DNA of 64,000 nt. Origin: Bog-756 sp963839925 (lineage in GTDB: Bacteria > Actinomycetota > Acidimicrobiia > Acidimicrobiales > RAAP-2). Below the pieces are notes generated by a model. That model did not search any database. It had not been told where the DNA came from and saw only the letters and a list, made by a program, of their open reading frames with translations. Positions 53,026 to 61,391 of the stretch are shown in pieces (the stretch's first letter is position 1; every line of letters starts with the position of its first letter). The stretch lies in NCBI GenBank assembly GCA_963839925.1, contig CAWIWV010000002.1, positions 372,001 through 436,000 of the forward strand. Direction: 5' to 3'. The translations under genes were made by a program, and so were the position numbers.

Positions 53026-54185
53026 TGGCCCATGCCGACACCCTGGGAGCGCTGCAGGTCCTTGCCCTCGGTTTGGAGTGCAGGAGCGACCATGATCTCG
53101 GCCTTCTGGAACTCCTTCACCGTCTGGTAGCCGCAGGTGGCCATGGCCGTGCGCAACGCCCCGAACAGGTTCATCCGGCCGTCGTTCTCGTGGGCAGGGC
53201 CGAGGAGGATCTCCTGCAGCGTGCCCCTGGTGGTGGTCTGGACCCTGGCCCCCCTCGGGAGGGTCGGGTGGAAGGTGGCCATACCCCAGTGGAAGCCCCG
53301 GGCGGGAGCCTCGACCGCGGAGGAGAGCGGCGACCCGAGCATGACCGCGTCTGCGCCGCAGGCCACCGCTTTGGCGATGTCGCCGCCCTTGGACATCCCG
53401 CCGTCGGCGATCACCTGGCAGTAGACGCCGGTCTCGTCGAGGTGGCGCATCCGTGCTCCGGCCACGTCGGCGATCGCAGTCGCCTGGGGGACGCCGATGC
53501 CGAGCACGCCCCGGGTGGTGCAGGCGTTGCCGGGGCCCACCCCGACCAGCACGCCGACCGCGCCGGTCCGCATCAGGTGGAGACCGGCCTGGTAGGAGGC
53601 ACAGCCCCCGACGATCACCGGGATCTCGAACTCGCGGATGAAGCGTTTGAGGTTGAGTGGCTCCACCGTCTTGGAAACGTGCTCGGCAGAGACCACTGTC
53701 CCCTGGATGACCAGCAGGTCCAGTTCCGCCTCGAGGAGAGCCGGGGCGAACCGCTCGGTCTTCTGCGGGGTGACCGAGGCGGAGGTGGTGATCCCCGCCG
53801 CCTTCATCTCCTTGATGCGTTGGGTGACCAGCTCGAGCTGGACCGGCTCGGCGTACATCTGTTGCATCCGGGCGGTTGCCTTCTCGGCCGGCAGCTCACG
53901 GATCTCGTCGAAGAGGGGGGTTGGATCCTCGTAGCGGGTCCAGAGCCCTTCGAGGTTGAGGACCCCGAGACCGCCCAATCTGCCGACCTCGATCGCTGTG
54001 GAGGGACTGACCACGCCGTCCATGGCGGAGGCCATGAGTGGCAGCTCGAACCGGTAGGCGTCGATCTCCCAGCTGATGTCGACATCCTCGGGATCGCGGG
54101 TGCGCCGGCTGGGAACGATCGCGATGTCGTCGAACCCGTAGGCCCTCCGCCCCGATTTGAAGATGCCGATCTCTATCTCAGCCAC
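53022..54185 (-). CDS. guaB3: GuaB3-type IMP dehydrogenase family protein
   Basis: This 387-residue protein is an IMP dehydrogenase relative without CBS domains, typical of actinobacterial GuaB3. It has the opening EIGIFKSGRRAYGFDDIAIVPSRRT, a Cys active-site loop GPGNACTTRGVLGIG, VIADGGMSKGGDIAKAVACGADAVMLG and the flap TRGTLQEILLGPAHEN. The GTG at 54185 is taken as start. Whether it is a catalytic GMP-path enzyme or regulatory is not settled for this family. It lies head of guaB3-guaA. Confidence 0.85.
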   Translation of the reverse strand: MAEIEIGIFKSGRRAYGFDDIAIVPSRRTRDPEDVDISWEIDAYRFELPLMASAMDGVVSPSTAIEVGRLGGLGVLNLEGLWTRYEDPTPLFDEIRELPAEKATARMQQMYAEPVQLELVTQRIKEMKAAGITTSASVTPQKTERFAPALLEAELDLLVIQGTVVSAEHVSKTVEPLNLKRFIREFEIPVIVGGCASYQAGLHLMRTGAVGVLVGVGPGNACTTRGVLGIGVPQATAIADVAGARMRHLDETGVYCQVIADGGMSKGGDIAKAVACGADAVMLGSPLSSAVEAPARGFHWGMATFHPTLPRGARVQTTTRGTLQEILLGPAHENDGRMNLFGALRTAMATCGYQTVKEFQKAEIMVAPALQTEGKDLQRSQGVGMGH

Positions 54186-54286
54186 GTCTCGTCCTCCGGA
54201 CCCTGGTCGTTGTCGAAATCCTCCCATCGGCGGCGACCCGACATTGCGCCCACCGACTGCTCCCACGATACCGCCTCGCCACAATG

Positions 54287-55078
54287 TCACCGTGCCCTGA
54301 GGGAGGAGGGGACGTCGACCCCGAGGACCAGGCAGAGCAGCTCGACGAGGGTCCTCGCCGTCGCACCCCAGACCGTCTCGCCGGCCACCTCGAAGAACCA
54401 CACGGGGAACTCGCCGTCGGGGAAGCCGCGGGCGACGGCGGTTTTCGGTTCCGACCACCACTCTTCGTGGAAGACGCCGTCGGCCACCAGCTCGCTGAGG
54501 GCGACGTCGAACACCCGCTCGACCTCGGTGGGGCTGCCGACCAATGACGGACGTGCGGCCAGTGAGGCGACCACCGGGGTCATCACCGAGGTCGAGGAGA
54601 TGGTCGGCATCGCCGAGAGCTGTCCGACCACCTTCACCAATGCCGGGTCCAGCCCGACCTCTTCGTTGGCCTCGCGCAGCGCCGCCTCGATGACACCCTC
54701 TCCCTCGTCCAGCCGACCCCCGGGGAAGGCGACCTCCCCGGTGTGCGAGCGGAGTCGACCCGAGCGAACGGTGAGGACGACCCGGGTCTCGCCTTCCTCT
54801 TCGAACAGGGCCACCAACACCGCCGCCGGGCTCGCCCCGAGCTCGGCAAGCGCTGGGTGATGCCACGGCTCGGCGAGTTGTTCGGGAGACTGAGGAGCGT
54901 GGGCATCCAGCGCGGCGACCACCCGAGTGAGGGTGATCCCGGTCCGCATCGTCGCGGGGAGCTGCGCCCAGGGGGCGGGCGAGCCGAACCGGCTGACCGG
55001 CGGGCGGGTGATCGGTCTCCTGGTGGTCGAGGAGACGGTCGACGTGGCTGTCGACGGTGTGGGTTCTGCAGCTGCCAT
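54287..55078 (-). CDS. NUDIX hydrolase, CoA-diphosphatase-like
   Basis: This 263-residue protein carries a full Nudix box, GGRLDEGEGVIEAALREANEEVGL (Gx5Ex7REUxEExGU). It is preceded by the LRSHTGEVAFPGG motif typical of CoA/acyl-CoA pyrophosphatases, and followed by SAMPTISSTSVMTPVVA. A Ser/Thr-rich N-terminus of 35 residues is poorly conserved. It would cleave a diphosphate in a nucleotide or CoA substrate. It lies 102 bp upstream of guaB3 on the same strand. Confidence 0.82.
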   Translation of the reverse strand: MAAAEPTPSTATSTVSSTTRRPITRPPVSRFGSPAPWAQLPATMRTGITLTRVVAALDAHAPQSPEQLAEPWHHPALAELGASPAAVLVALFEEEGETRVVLTVRSGRLRSHTGEVAFPGGRLDEGEGVIEAALREANEEVGLDPALVKVVGQLSAMPTISSTSVMTPVVASLAARPSLVGSPTEVERVFDVALSELVADGVFHEEWWSEPKTAVARGFPDGEFPVWFFEVAGETVWGATARTLVELLCLVLGVDVPSSLRAR

Positions 55079-55085
55079 CGACCAT

Positions 55086-55741
55086 CAGGCTACGACGCGG
55101 GTCCCGGGGCCCGGACGGCGCTCCGGTCCGAAACTCCTCAATTCCCTGAAACCTGCTGGACTACGACACCGTGAGCGAGGTCCGGCTGATTCTCACCCTG
55201 GACGACCAGACCCGTACGAGGATCGAGCATGAACTCGAACTGAGTCCGATCCTCGACACTGCTATGACCAGCGATAGCCGAGGGGCAAGAGATCAGTGCG
55301 ACCCGGGAACGTTCGGGGGCGGAGGTGCAAGCTTGCTCATTGCTGCCTGAAAGTCACCGAAGCTCGGATTAGCTCCTTGAAACGAGCCCAGCCGTCCGTT
55401 GTCGAGCGTCTGGCAGCCGCTGGCCGAATACCAGAGTGCAACATCAGGTCGTGAGGCATACGAAAATCCGATCAGACCGACCGTGCCGACGGCGGCGGGG
55501 CAGCTGTAGCCGACCGTGGGTGGTGGCCGAAGACTCAACCTCCTCACCGAGGTGGCCAGCACGTTCGCCCCGCGAGAGCTGAGCCGCGCTTCTCGTCCCA
55601 GATGCGTCGCCACCCTCGGCCGCCAACGCACGACATTCATCATGCTTCACCACGGCTCGGTTGGTGATGTGGGCCCATCGACAGGTTCTTTTGCGAGAAG
55701 CACGACCGGCTCCGAGAGGCACTGTCGGTCATAGTGTGAGA
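55086..55741. other. Gene-poor segment
   Basis: About 650 bp between the nudix gene and the methyltransferase gene. It contains one possible short secreted-protein gene on the minus strand (55293-55643) and a weak plus-strand open frame from the GTG at 55171 with no known motif. No tRNA, repeat or mobile element is seen. Confidence 0.35.
55293..55643 (-). CDS. Possible truncated secreted protein
   Basis: The last 75 residues look protein-like: a Cys-containing GYSCPAAVGTVGLIGFSYASR, then DVALWYSASGCQTLDNGRL and a NPSFGDF tail with LAPPPPNVPG. The pair of Cys and the repeated aromatic pattern suggest an extracytoplasmic domain. The first 40 residues are basic and unlike a signal peptide, so the gene may have lost its start. 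No family is assigned. Confidence 0.35.
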   Translation of the reverse strand: MMNVVRWRPRVATHLGREARLSSRGANVLATSVRRLSLRPPPTVGYSCPAAVGTVGLIGFSYASRPDVALWYSASGCQTLDNGRLGSFQGANPSFGDFQAAMSKLAPPPPNVPGSH

Positions 55742-56486
55742 GTGAGCAGCTACAGGTTTGGAGTCGACCAGTCGGCGGCGGAGCGGCTCCGACTCGTGGC
55801 CGAGGCGTACGAACCTGTTTCTCGCCGCTTCCTGACTGCCAACGCTCCTTCGCACCCGAACGTCGCTCTCGATATCGGCTGCGGACCAGGATTCACGACC
55901 GAACTTCTTGGGCAAGTCAGTCAACCCAACTCGATTTTCGGCATCGATTCATCCGAGCGCTTCATTGCCATCGCCCGAACCCGAATCCCTGCAGCTCAAA
56001 TTCGTGACACACGACGTCACCGACGTTCCCCTCCCCGGTGCGCCCGCCGACGTGATCTATGCCCGCCTCCTCCTCGCACACCTCCCGGCACCTGAAGCCC
56101 TCGTCCGGCAGTGGCAGAGTCAGTTGACAACCGAGGGACAGCTCCTGATCGAAGATCTCGACAGCGTGTCCAATCCGGTGGGGCCCCTTCATGACTACGA
56201 AGACATCTCCACGCGGATCGTTCGATCGGGTGGGGGGCTCATGTACGCAGGTGCACTCTTGTCCCACCTTGGTGGAACAGTCGTCCCGGTGACAGTGCCA
56301 GGCGCTACGGCTGCGCTCATCTACCTCTTCAATGTCCGCCATTGGTCGACGTCGACACGTCTCCCTGTCGACGTCGACGAACTGCGAGAACTCGAGCGCG
56401 GCTTGGTTCGGTTGTCTGGTGAAGACGACGGCACCACCGTCTCGTGGAACGTGCGACAGTTGGTCCTTGGACCCCTCGCTGCCTAA
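55742..56486 (+). CDS. SAM-dependent methyltransferase, frame-interrupted
   Basis: Two frames form one class I methyltransferase of about 247 residues. The first starts at the GTG at 55742 and includes motif I VALDIGCGPGFTTELLGQV and motif II IFGIDSSERFIAIA. After RIPAAQI the frame changes. The second resumes with LKFVTHDVTDVPL and PADVIYARLLLAHLPAPEALV (motif IV), ending in LVLGPLAA. The break lies within 55985-55998 and needs +1 or -2 bases. The C-terminal half is the kind seen in the ubiE/arsM-like group, but the substrate is unknown. Confidence 0.65.
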
Positions 56487-56547
56487 CCGCTGAAAGCTCC
56501 GTCGGCACGGGCGATCACGCGCCCAGAACCCGCGCTCGAGAGCACCG

Positions 56548-57306
56548 TCAGGGTCCGGCCAAAGGATCCAACCTGTCCTCGCGAGCAGCCAAGATGGCTC
56601 GAAGGCGCCGATCGACCTCGGCAGTATGGTGGTCATCTGTGAACACGTAGTCCCGGCCGCTTCGCACGGCATCGACGACGTTTCGGGCGACCTCTGACGG
56701 CTCAACCGTTCCAATCGGATTCATCCCGGTTCGGATCATGCCGGGCATGACGACGCTGACACCAACGGGTGCTCCGATATCGAGCAGCTCGATCCGGAGG
56801 ACATCGGACAGCCCTAGGACCCCGTGCTTCGCAACGGTATAGGGACCGATCCGGCCCACCGGAAGGACTGCCGCCATCGACGCAACGTTGACGACGTGTC
56901 CTTCTTCGCCGGTTGCAAGAATCCGGGGCACAAATGAGCGAACACCGTGAATGACTCCCCAGAGGTTGATGTCGAACACTCGGGCCCAATCCTCTCGGGA
57001 CAGCTCCCACGAATACCCTCCATTCAGAACACCGGCGTTGTTGACAGCGATGTGGAGCCCGCCAAACTCGTCGACAGCACGTTGGCCCAGGGAATCAACA
57101 GCCTCCGGATCGCTCACATCGCAGACCACCGGTTTGATCGCCAGCCCCTGAGCGCTGAGTCGAGCTGCCTCGGAATAGAGGCTTTCCTCATTCACATCGG
57201 CCATCACCACCGATGAGCCCTCATGAGCGAATGCTTCACTGATGGCGAGGCCGATTCCGCTCGCGGCACCGGTTACGACGGCCACTCGATCGACAAGTTG
57301 TTTCAT
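56548..57306 (-). CDS. SDR-family short-chain dehydrogenase
   Basis: This 252-residue enzyme has the classical short-chain fold: VAVVTGAASGIGLAISEAF, VNNAGVLNGGYSWELS, VNVASMAAVLPVGRIGPYTVAKHGVLGLSD with the catalytic Tyr-x3-Lys (YTVAK) and Ser (ASMAAV). The start is the ATG at 57306, with an alternative at 57327. Relatives reduce or oxidise hydroxy and keto groups of steroids, fatty acids or polyketides. It is adjacent to an acyl-CoA thioesterase on the same strand, 32 bp downstream of it, so a lipid or CoA-linked pathway is possible. Confidence 0.85.
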   Translation of the reverse strand: MKQLVDRVAVVTGAASGIGLAISEAFAHEGSSVVMADVNEESLYSEAARLSAQGLAIKPVVCDVSDPEAVDSLGQRAVDEFGGLHIAVNNAGVLNGGYSWELSREDWARVFDINLWGVIHGVRSFVPRILATGEEGHVVNVASMAAVLPVGRIGPYTVAKHGVLGLSDVLRIELLDIGAPVGVSVVMPGMIRTGMNPIGTVEPSEVARNVVDAVRSGRDYVFTDDHHTAEVDRRLRAILAAREDRLDPLAGP

Positions 57307-57338
57307 GGGTTGGACCTCTCGCGTCACTCAGAAGTGCA

Positions 57339-58181
57339 CTAGCGCCCAGATGGAGAGAACGCGATCTGGCTCAGACCGGTTGCCAAGAGTTCTCCGGTCC
57401 GGGACCACACCTGCGTCTTCGCACTGGCGAGACCGTCAACTCCGTCGATCACGTCGGACACAGAGCAGAGCCACTCGGTTCCTCGAGATCGATGGAAGTG
57501 CACCAGCATGTCGAGATTCGTGAAGCGCCACGCAAGTTCTCTGCTCTTCGGACCCCACACGTAGCCGAAGCGCTGGAGAAAGGCAGGGGCTTGGTTGTCG
57601 AGGGCAAAAGCGATTCGCGCTGCTTCGAGAAAGGCGTCGTCGTAGACGACTCCATCGAGAAAGCGCGTCCACACGAGATGATCCGATCCCGGGCTCGACC
57701 CGTCGCCCCGGATCTCCACGTGGTCGTAGAGAGCGGGGTCACGCTTCCACCCATCGTCTCGTATGTAGTCCAGGGTGGGACGAAGGGACAGCGGGTCCCC
57801 ATGGTCGAAAGAGCGTTGCGGAGGGCACGTCGGCCCATCGGCGGCAGAGGTGGTTCGGATCAACCCTTCGATGCTGAGCTTTCCCGCCTGGGTCAGTGAC
57901 ACTCGAAAGAGCTCCGACGAGCGGCCCTTCCGAAGTTGGTTTGCCTCGACGGCTATCGGTTCGTCCACCAACAGAGGCCGGAGGAACTGGCAGGCAACAG
58001 ACGCCGGCCGCCCAGCCGAGCATTCGAGGCCGGCCGCCCGCACCAGAATGCCGACACTGAAACCGCCATACACAACGCCCGGCTTGGCCTCCCATGACTT
58101 GTCGACGACCAATTCGTAGCGCCCGTCCTCGCCTCGGAAGTCGAGGGACTCCTCGAGACCAAGGCGTGAATGTTCCGCCAT
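57339..58181 (-). CDS. Acyl-CoA thioesterase-like double hotdog protein
   Basis: This 280-residue protein has two hotdog-like halves, as in TesB-type acyl-CoA thioesterases: VVYGGFSVGILVRAAGLEC, VACQFLRPLLVDEPIAVEA and, in the second half, WTRFLDGVVYDDAFLEAARIAF followed by LDMLVHFHRS. The candidate acid of the TesB active site is the Asp in TNLDMLVHF. The start at 58181 has a GGAGCAAGG ribosome site. It should hydrolyse acyl-CoA or be a related binding protein. Operon with the SDR gene. Confidence 0.72.
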   Translation of the reverse strand: MAEHSRLGLEESLDFRGEDGRYELVVDKSWEAKPGVVYGGFSVGILVRAAGLECSAGRPASVACQFLRPLLVDEPIAVEANQLRKGRSSELFRVSLTQAGKLSIEGLIRTTSAADGPTCPPQRSFDHGDPLSLRPTLDYIRDDGWKRDPALYDHVEIRGDGSSPGSDHLVWTRFLDGVVYDDAFLEAARIAFALDNQAPAFLQRFGYVWGPKSRELAWRFTNLDMLVHFHRSRGTEWLCSVSDVIDGVDGLASAKTQVWSRTGELLATGLSQIAFSPSGR

Positions 58182-58248
58182 CCTTGCTCCCCCCCTCCTG
58201 GACTGATGTTGACCCGCAGGCAGTGTAGAACGAGGCCCAGGTGCCAGA

Positions 58249-58551
58249 TCAGAAGAGGTCGGCCACCTCGGGCTCGATGTAGCGGTGGACATCCATCTCC
58301 ACAAGGTTCAGCTCTCCGAGAGCAGCGCCGAACGTCACGAAATGCGGCATGCCGAAGTGCTCGGTGAGGGCCTCTTGCGACTCCCACTCCTCGAAGACCC
58401 GAAACCGTCCTGGCGCATCGGGATCGGCCCAGAAACCGTACGTCCGGCACCCCGGTTCCTTGAGGGACTCCGCAGCCACAGTGCGGGCGAGCTCAACCAT
58501 GCGGTCATGGGAGGAGGGCTCGACGGCCATGATGCCCGAAACGATGATCAT
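58249..58551 (-). CDS. Antibiotic-biosynthesis monooxygenase (ABM) domain protein
   Basis: This 100-residue protein, read from the ATG at 58551 (MIIVSGIMAVEPSSHDRM), is a dimeric alpha-beta barrel of the ABM/quinol monooxygenase type: CRTYGFWADPDAPGRFRVFEEWESQEALTEHF and VHRYIEPEV. Members oxidise aromatic or quinol substrates without a cofactor, or are heme-binding. It lies between the thioesterase gene and the membrane protein on the same strand. Confidence 0.72.
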   Translation of the reverse strand: MIIVSGIMAVEPSSHDRMVELARTVAAESLKEPGCRTYGFWADPDAPGRFRVFEEWESQEALTEHFGMPHFVTFGAALGELNLVEMDVHRYIEPEVADLF

Positions 58552-58570
58552 CCCAAAGTCTGCCAGATTC

Positions 58571-59209
58571 CTAAGGATGTCGGCTGCGGAGGGTCCTGCT
58601 CGATTCGAAAGTTGCAATGGCTGCGACGATCAGGGCGGCAACGGCGTCCGCCCACCACCAACCAAGGACACGGTCGGTCAGCAGACCAAGGAAGGCAAGC
58701 CCGGCGACGGTCGCTCCGATCAGACTCAACGAGCCATCCCCGCGAAGCGCTGGACTCGGTAGAGCGGCTCCGACTCGTCGTTTGGCAAGACCCAACGGGG
58801 TCAGCACGACCAGGGACGCTCCCGCGGCTGCCAGCGTTGCGATTCCAGGCCGTGGGAGATCGTGGCTGTGGAGGTGAATCAGAGCCTCGACCGCCAAGAA
58901 CAGAGCGAGGAGAAACAGTGCGGAAGCAACCGCAAACGAAGCGACGCGTTCCGCTCGTTCGCCTTCGTGCCGTCCATGCAGCTCGCCCCTCAACCGCCAA
59001 GCCACGAAGACGGAGCCGGTCACGTCGGCCGCCAGGTTCAAGCCCAATCCGAGGACGCTCAAGCTGTGGGATCCCAAGGAGGCAGTGATCGCCCATACAC
59101 CCGAGCCGACTCCCCAGACGATCGACACGATGGAGAGCCGCAATCCCTCGTGCAACAGTGCTCCACGTCCCCGTCGGTGAGGGTGCATGGAGTGGGTGTA
59201 GCAGAACAT
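58571..59209 (-). CDS. CDF-like cation transporter, no C-terminal domain
   Basis: This 212-residue protein has six TM helices. It shows the cation-diffusion-facilitator pattern in TM2 (LNLAADVTGSVFVAWRLRG, candidate Asp metal ligand) and TM5/TM6 (WWADAVAALIVAAIATFES). A His-rich loop follows TM3 (LIHLHSHDLP). Classical members carry a cytoplasmic C-terminal domain of about 80 residues; it is absent here, so it may be a compact or incomplete exporter of zinc, iron or another divalent ion. Confidence 0.65.
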   Translation of the reverse strand: MFCYTHSMHPHRRGRGALLHEGLRLSIVSIVWGVGSGVWAITASLGSHSLSVLGLGLNLAADVTGSVFVAWRLRGELHGRHEGERAERVASFAVASALFLLALFLAVEALIHLHSHDLPRPGIATLAAAGASLVVLTPLGLAKRRVGAALPSPALRGDGSLSLIGATVAGLAFLGLLTDRVLGWWWADAVAALIVAAIATFESSRTLRSRHP

Positions 59210-59225
59210 GACTGCTCCGAAACAA

Positions 59226-59258
59226 CGAAACCGGCCGGACCCGAGGGCCCGGCCGGTT
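59226..59258 (-). terminator. Rho-independent terminator after groEL
   Basis: A perfect 10-bp stem, AACCGGCCGG with CCGGCCGGTT (59229-59258 on the plus strand), has a ten-base loop. On the minus strand, which reads groEL, it is followed by a T-rich stretch (TTTCGTTGTTTCGG). It lies about 55 bp past the groEL stop and gives a clear transcript end. Confidence 0.75.
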
Positions 59259-59311
59259 CGTACCAGTTTGTGCCACGAAGGCGGACCGGCTCACTTCGAG
59301 CCGGCGGACGG

Positions 59312-60974
59312 CTACATCATGCCGCCCATACCTCCCATGCCACCCATGCCGCCGCCCATGGCGGCGGCTGCCGCCGCTGCCGCAGCGGGATCTGCCTTCT
59401 CCGGCTTGTCGGCAACCAGGGCCTCGGTGGTGAGCAGCAGCCCGGCGATCGACGCTGCGTTCTGCAGCGCGGAGCGGGTCACCTTGGCCGGGTCGATGAC
59501 GCCGGCCTTGACCAGGTCGACCAGCTCGCCGGTGTTCGCGTTGAGCCCGACCGAACCGCTCTCGTTCTCGACCTCACGCACGAAGACCGATCCTTCGAGT
59601 CCGGCGTTGTTGGCGATCGCCGAGAGAGGCGCCGTCAGTGCCTTGGCCACGATGGTCGCACCGGTGGCTTCGTCCCCCTCGAGGGAGTCGGCAACACTCT
59701 GCACCGCGGAGCGGGCACGAACGAGGGCGGTCCCGCCCCCGGCGACGATTCCCTCTTCGACGGCAGCCCGGGTGGCGGAGAGCGCATCCTCGATGCGGTG
59801 CTTCTTCTCCTTCAGCTCCACCTCGGTGGCGGCACCGACCTTGACGACGGCGACCCCGCCGGCGAGCTTGGCGAGTCGCTCCTGCAGCTTCTCGCGATCC
59901 CAGTCGGAGTCGGTCTCGTCGATCTCGCGCTTGATCTGGGCGATCCGGCCCTTCACGTCCGCGTCGGCTCCACCGCCTTCGACGATGGTGGTGTCGTCCT
60001 TGGTCACGATGACCCGACGGGCCTTGCCCAACAGATCGACGGTCGTGGTGTCGAGCTTCAGGCCGATCTCCTCGGAGATGACCTGGGCACCCGTGAGGAT
60101 GGCCATATCCTGGAGCATCGCCTTGCGTCGCTCACCGAAGCCCGGCGCCTTCACCGCAACCGAGGTGAACGTGCCACGGATCTTGTTGACGACCAGGGTG
60201 GCCAGCGCCTCCCCTTCGACGTCCTCGGCGATGATCAGCAGCGGCTTGCCGGTCTGCATGACCTTCTCGAGCACCGGAACCAGATCGTGCACCGCGCTCG
60301 ATCTTCGAGTTGACGAAGAGGATGAGCGGCTCGTCGAGCACGGCTTCCTGACGCTCCGCATCTGTCACGAAGTACGGCGACAGGTAGCCCTTGTCGAACT
60401 GCATGCCTTCGGTGAACTCGAGCTCGATGCCGAAGGTGTTGGACTCCTCGACGGTCACCGTCCCGTCCTTGCCCACCCGGTCGATGGCGTCGGCCAGGAC
60501 CTCACCGATGGCGCCGTCGGCAGCCGAAATAGAGGCCACCTGTGCGATCTCGGTCTTCGAGTCGATCTCCTTGGACTGCTTCTGGATCGACTCGACCGCT
60601 GCGGCCACCGCCTTGTTGATGCCCTTTTGCAGGCCCATCGGATTGGCGCCGGCGGCAACGTTGCGGAGACCTTCACGGATGAGAGCCTGGGCCAGCACGG
60701 TGGCGGTCGTCGTGCCGTCACCGGCGACGTCGTTCGTCTTGGTGGCGACCTCTTTGACCAGCTGCGCGCCCATGTTCTCGAACGCGTCTTCGAGCTCCAC
60801 CTCACGGGCGATGGACACACCGTCGTTGGTGATGGTGGGAGCGCCGAACTTCTTTTCGATGACGACGTTGCGTCCCTTGGGCCCAAGGGTGACCTTGACG
60901 GTTTCGGCCAGCTTGTTCACGCCGGCCTCGAGGCCGCGCCGGGCGGCTTCGTCGAACTTGAGGATCTTCGGCAT
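59312..60974 (-). CDS. groEL: 60-kDa chaperonin GroEL, frame-interrupted
   Basis: This is the chaperonin ring subunit. The N-terminal frame, from the ATG at 60974 (ILKFDEAARRGLEAGVNKLA), has VKVTLGPKGRNVVIEK, the ATP site EVATKTNDVAGDGTTTATV and the sequence up to PLILFVNSKI. The rest lies in another frame: AVHDLVPVLEKVMQTGKPLLII to the GGM-rich tail. The break (60296-60303) fits a single extra base; removing one base restores KISAVHDL. About 553 residues in total. The ATPase Asp and the equatorial, intermediate and apical domains are otherwise intact. Confidence 0.9.
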
Positions 60975-61264
60975 TACTTGGTCACCTTCGCAAGGACGTC
61001 CCGACCGGACAGGATGAGCAGATCCTCACCATCGGTGTTGATCTCGGTGCCCCCGTACTTGGAGTACACGACGGTGTCGCCGACCTTGATGTCGAGGGGG
61101 ATCAGCTCACCGGTGTCGGCGCGGCGGCCGGGGCCGACGGCGAGGACTTCGCCCTGCTGGGGCTTCTCTTTGGCGGTGTCGGGGATGACCAGGCCGGATG
61201 CGGTCGTCTCCTCGGCATCGCCGGGGCGAACGACGATCCGGTCGTCGAGGGGTTGCAGACTCAT
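60974..61264 (-). CDS. groES: 10-kDa co-chaperonin GroES
   Basis: This 96-residue lid protein of the GroEL ring starts at the ATG at 61264 (MSLQPLDDRIVVRPGDAEETTASGL), with the mobile loop GLVIPDTAKEKPQQG and the end LLILSGRDVLAKV. The stop overlaps the groEL start by one base, the usual operon coupling. The CIRCE element lies just upstream, so heat-shock control by HrcA is expected. Confidence 0.95.
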   Translation of the reverse strand: MSLQPLDDRIVVRPGDAEETTASGLVIPDTAKEKPQQGEVLAVGPGRRADTGELIPLDIKVGDTVVYSKYGGTEINTDGEDLLILSGRDVLAKVTK

Positions 61265-61289
61265 GGTTCGGGCCTCCTGTGGCACGTCG

Positions 61290-61316
61290 TTAGCAGTCGA
61301 GCATTGAGAGTGCTAA
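61290..61316 (-). promoter_or_regulatory. CIRCE element, HrcA operator for groESL
   Basis: The plus strand reads TTAGCAGTC, nine spacer bases, then GAGTGCTAA. This is the HrcA operator (TTAGCACTC-N9-GAGTGCTAA) with one mismatch (G for C in the first arm). It lies 25 bp before groES, in the position expected of a repressor site. Confidence 0.85.
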
Positions 61317-61344
61317 CGATAGCGTGCCGCCGGGCGCGTGGCAA
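61316..61344 (-). promoter_or_regulatory. Candidate groESL promoter
   Basis: On the minus strand TTGCCA and TATCGT are 17 bp apart, ending where the CIRCE element begins. Transcription would start inside or next to CIRCE, so HrcA binding should block it. Judged by eye. Confidence 0.5.
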
Positions 61345-61391
61345 CCGGGGTCGGAGAGTGCCAGCCGGCCGGATCAGCCGGACCGATCGGA

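Noticed and set aside
59312..59360. GGM repeat at the groEL end as an unusual repeat
   Set aside because: This is the ordinary flexible tail of GroEL.
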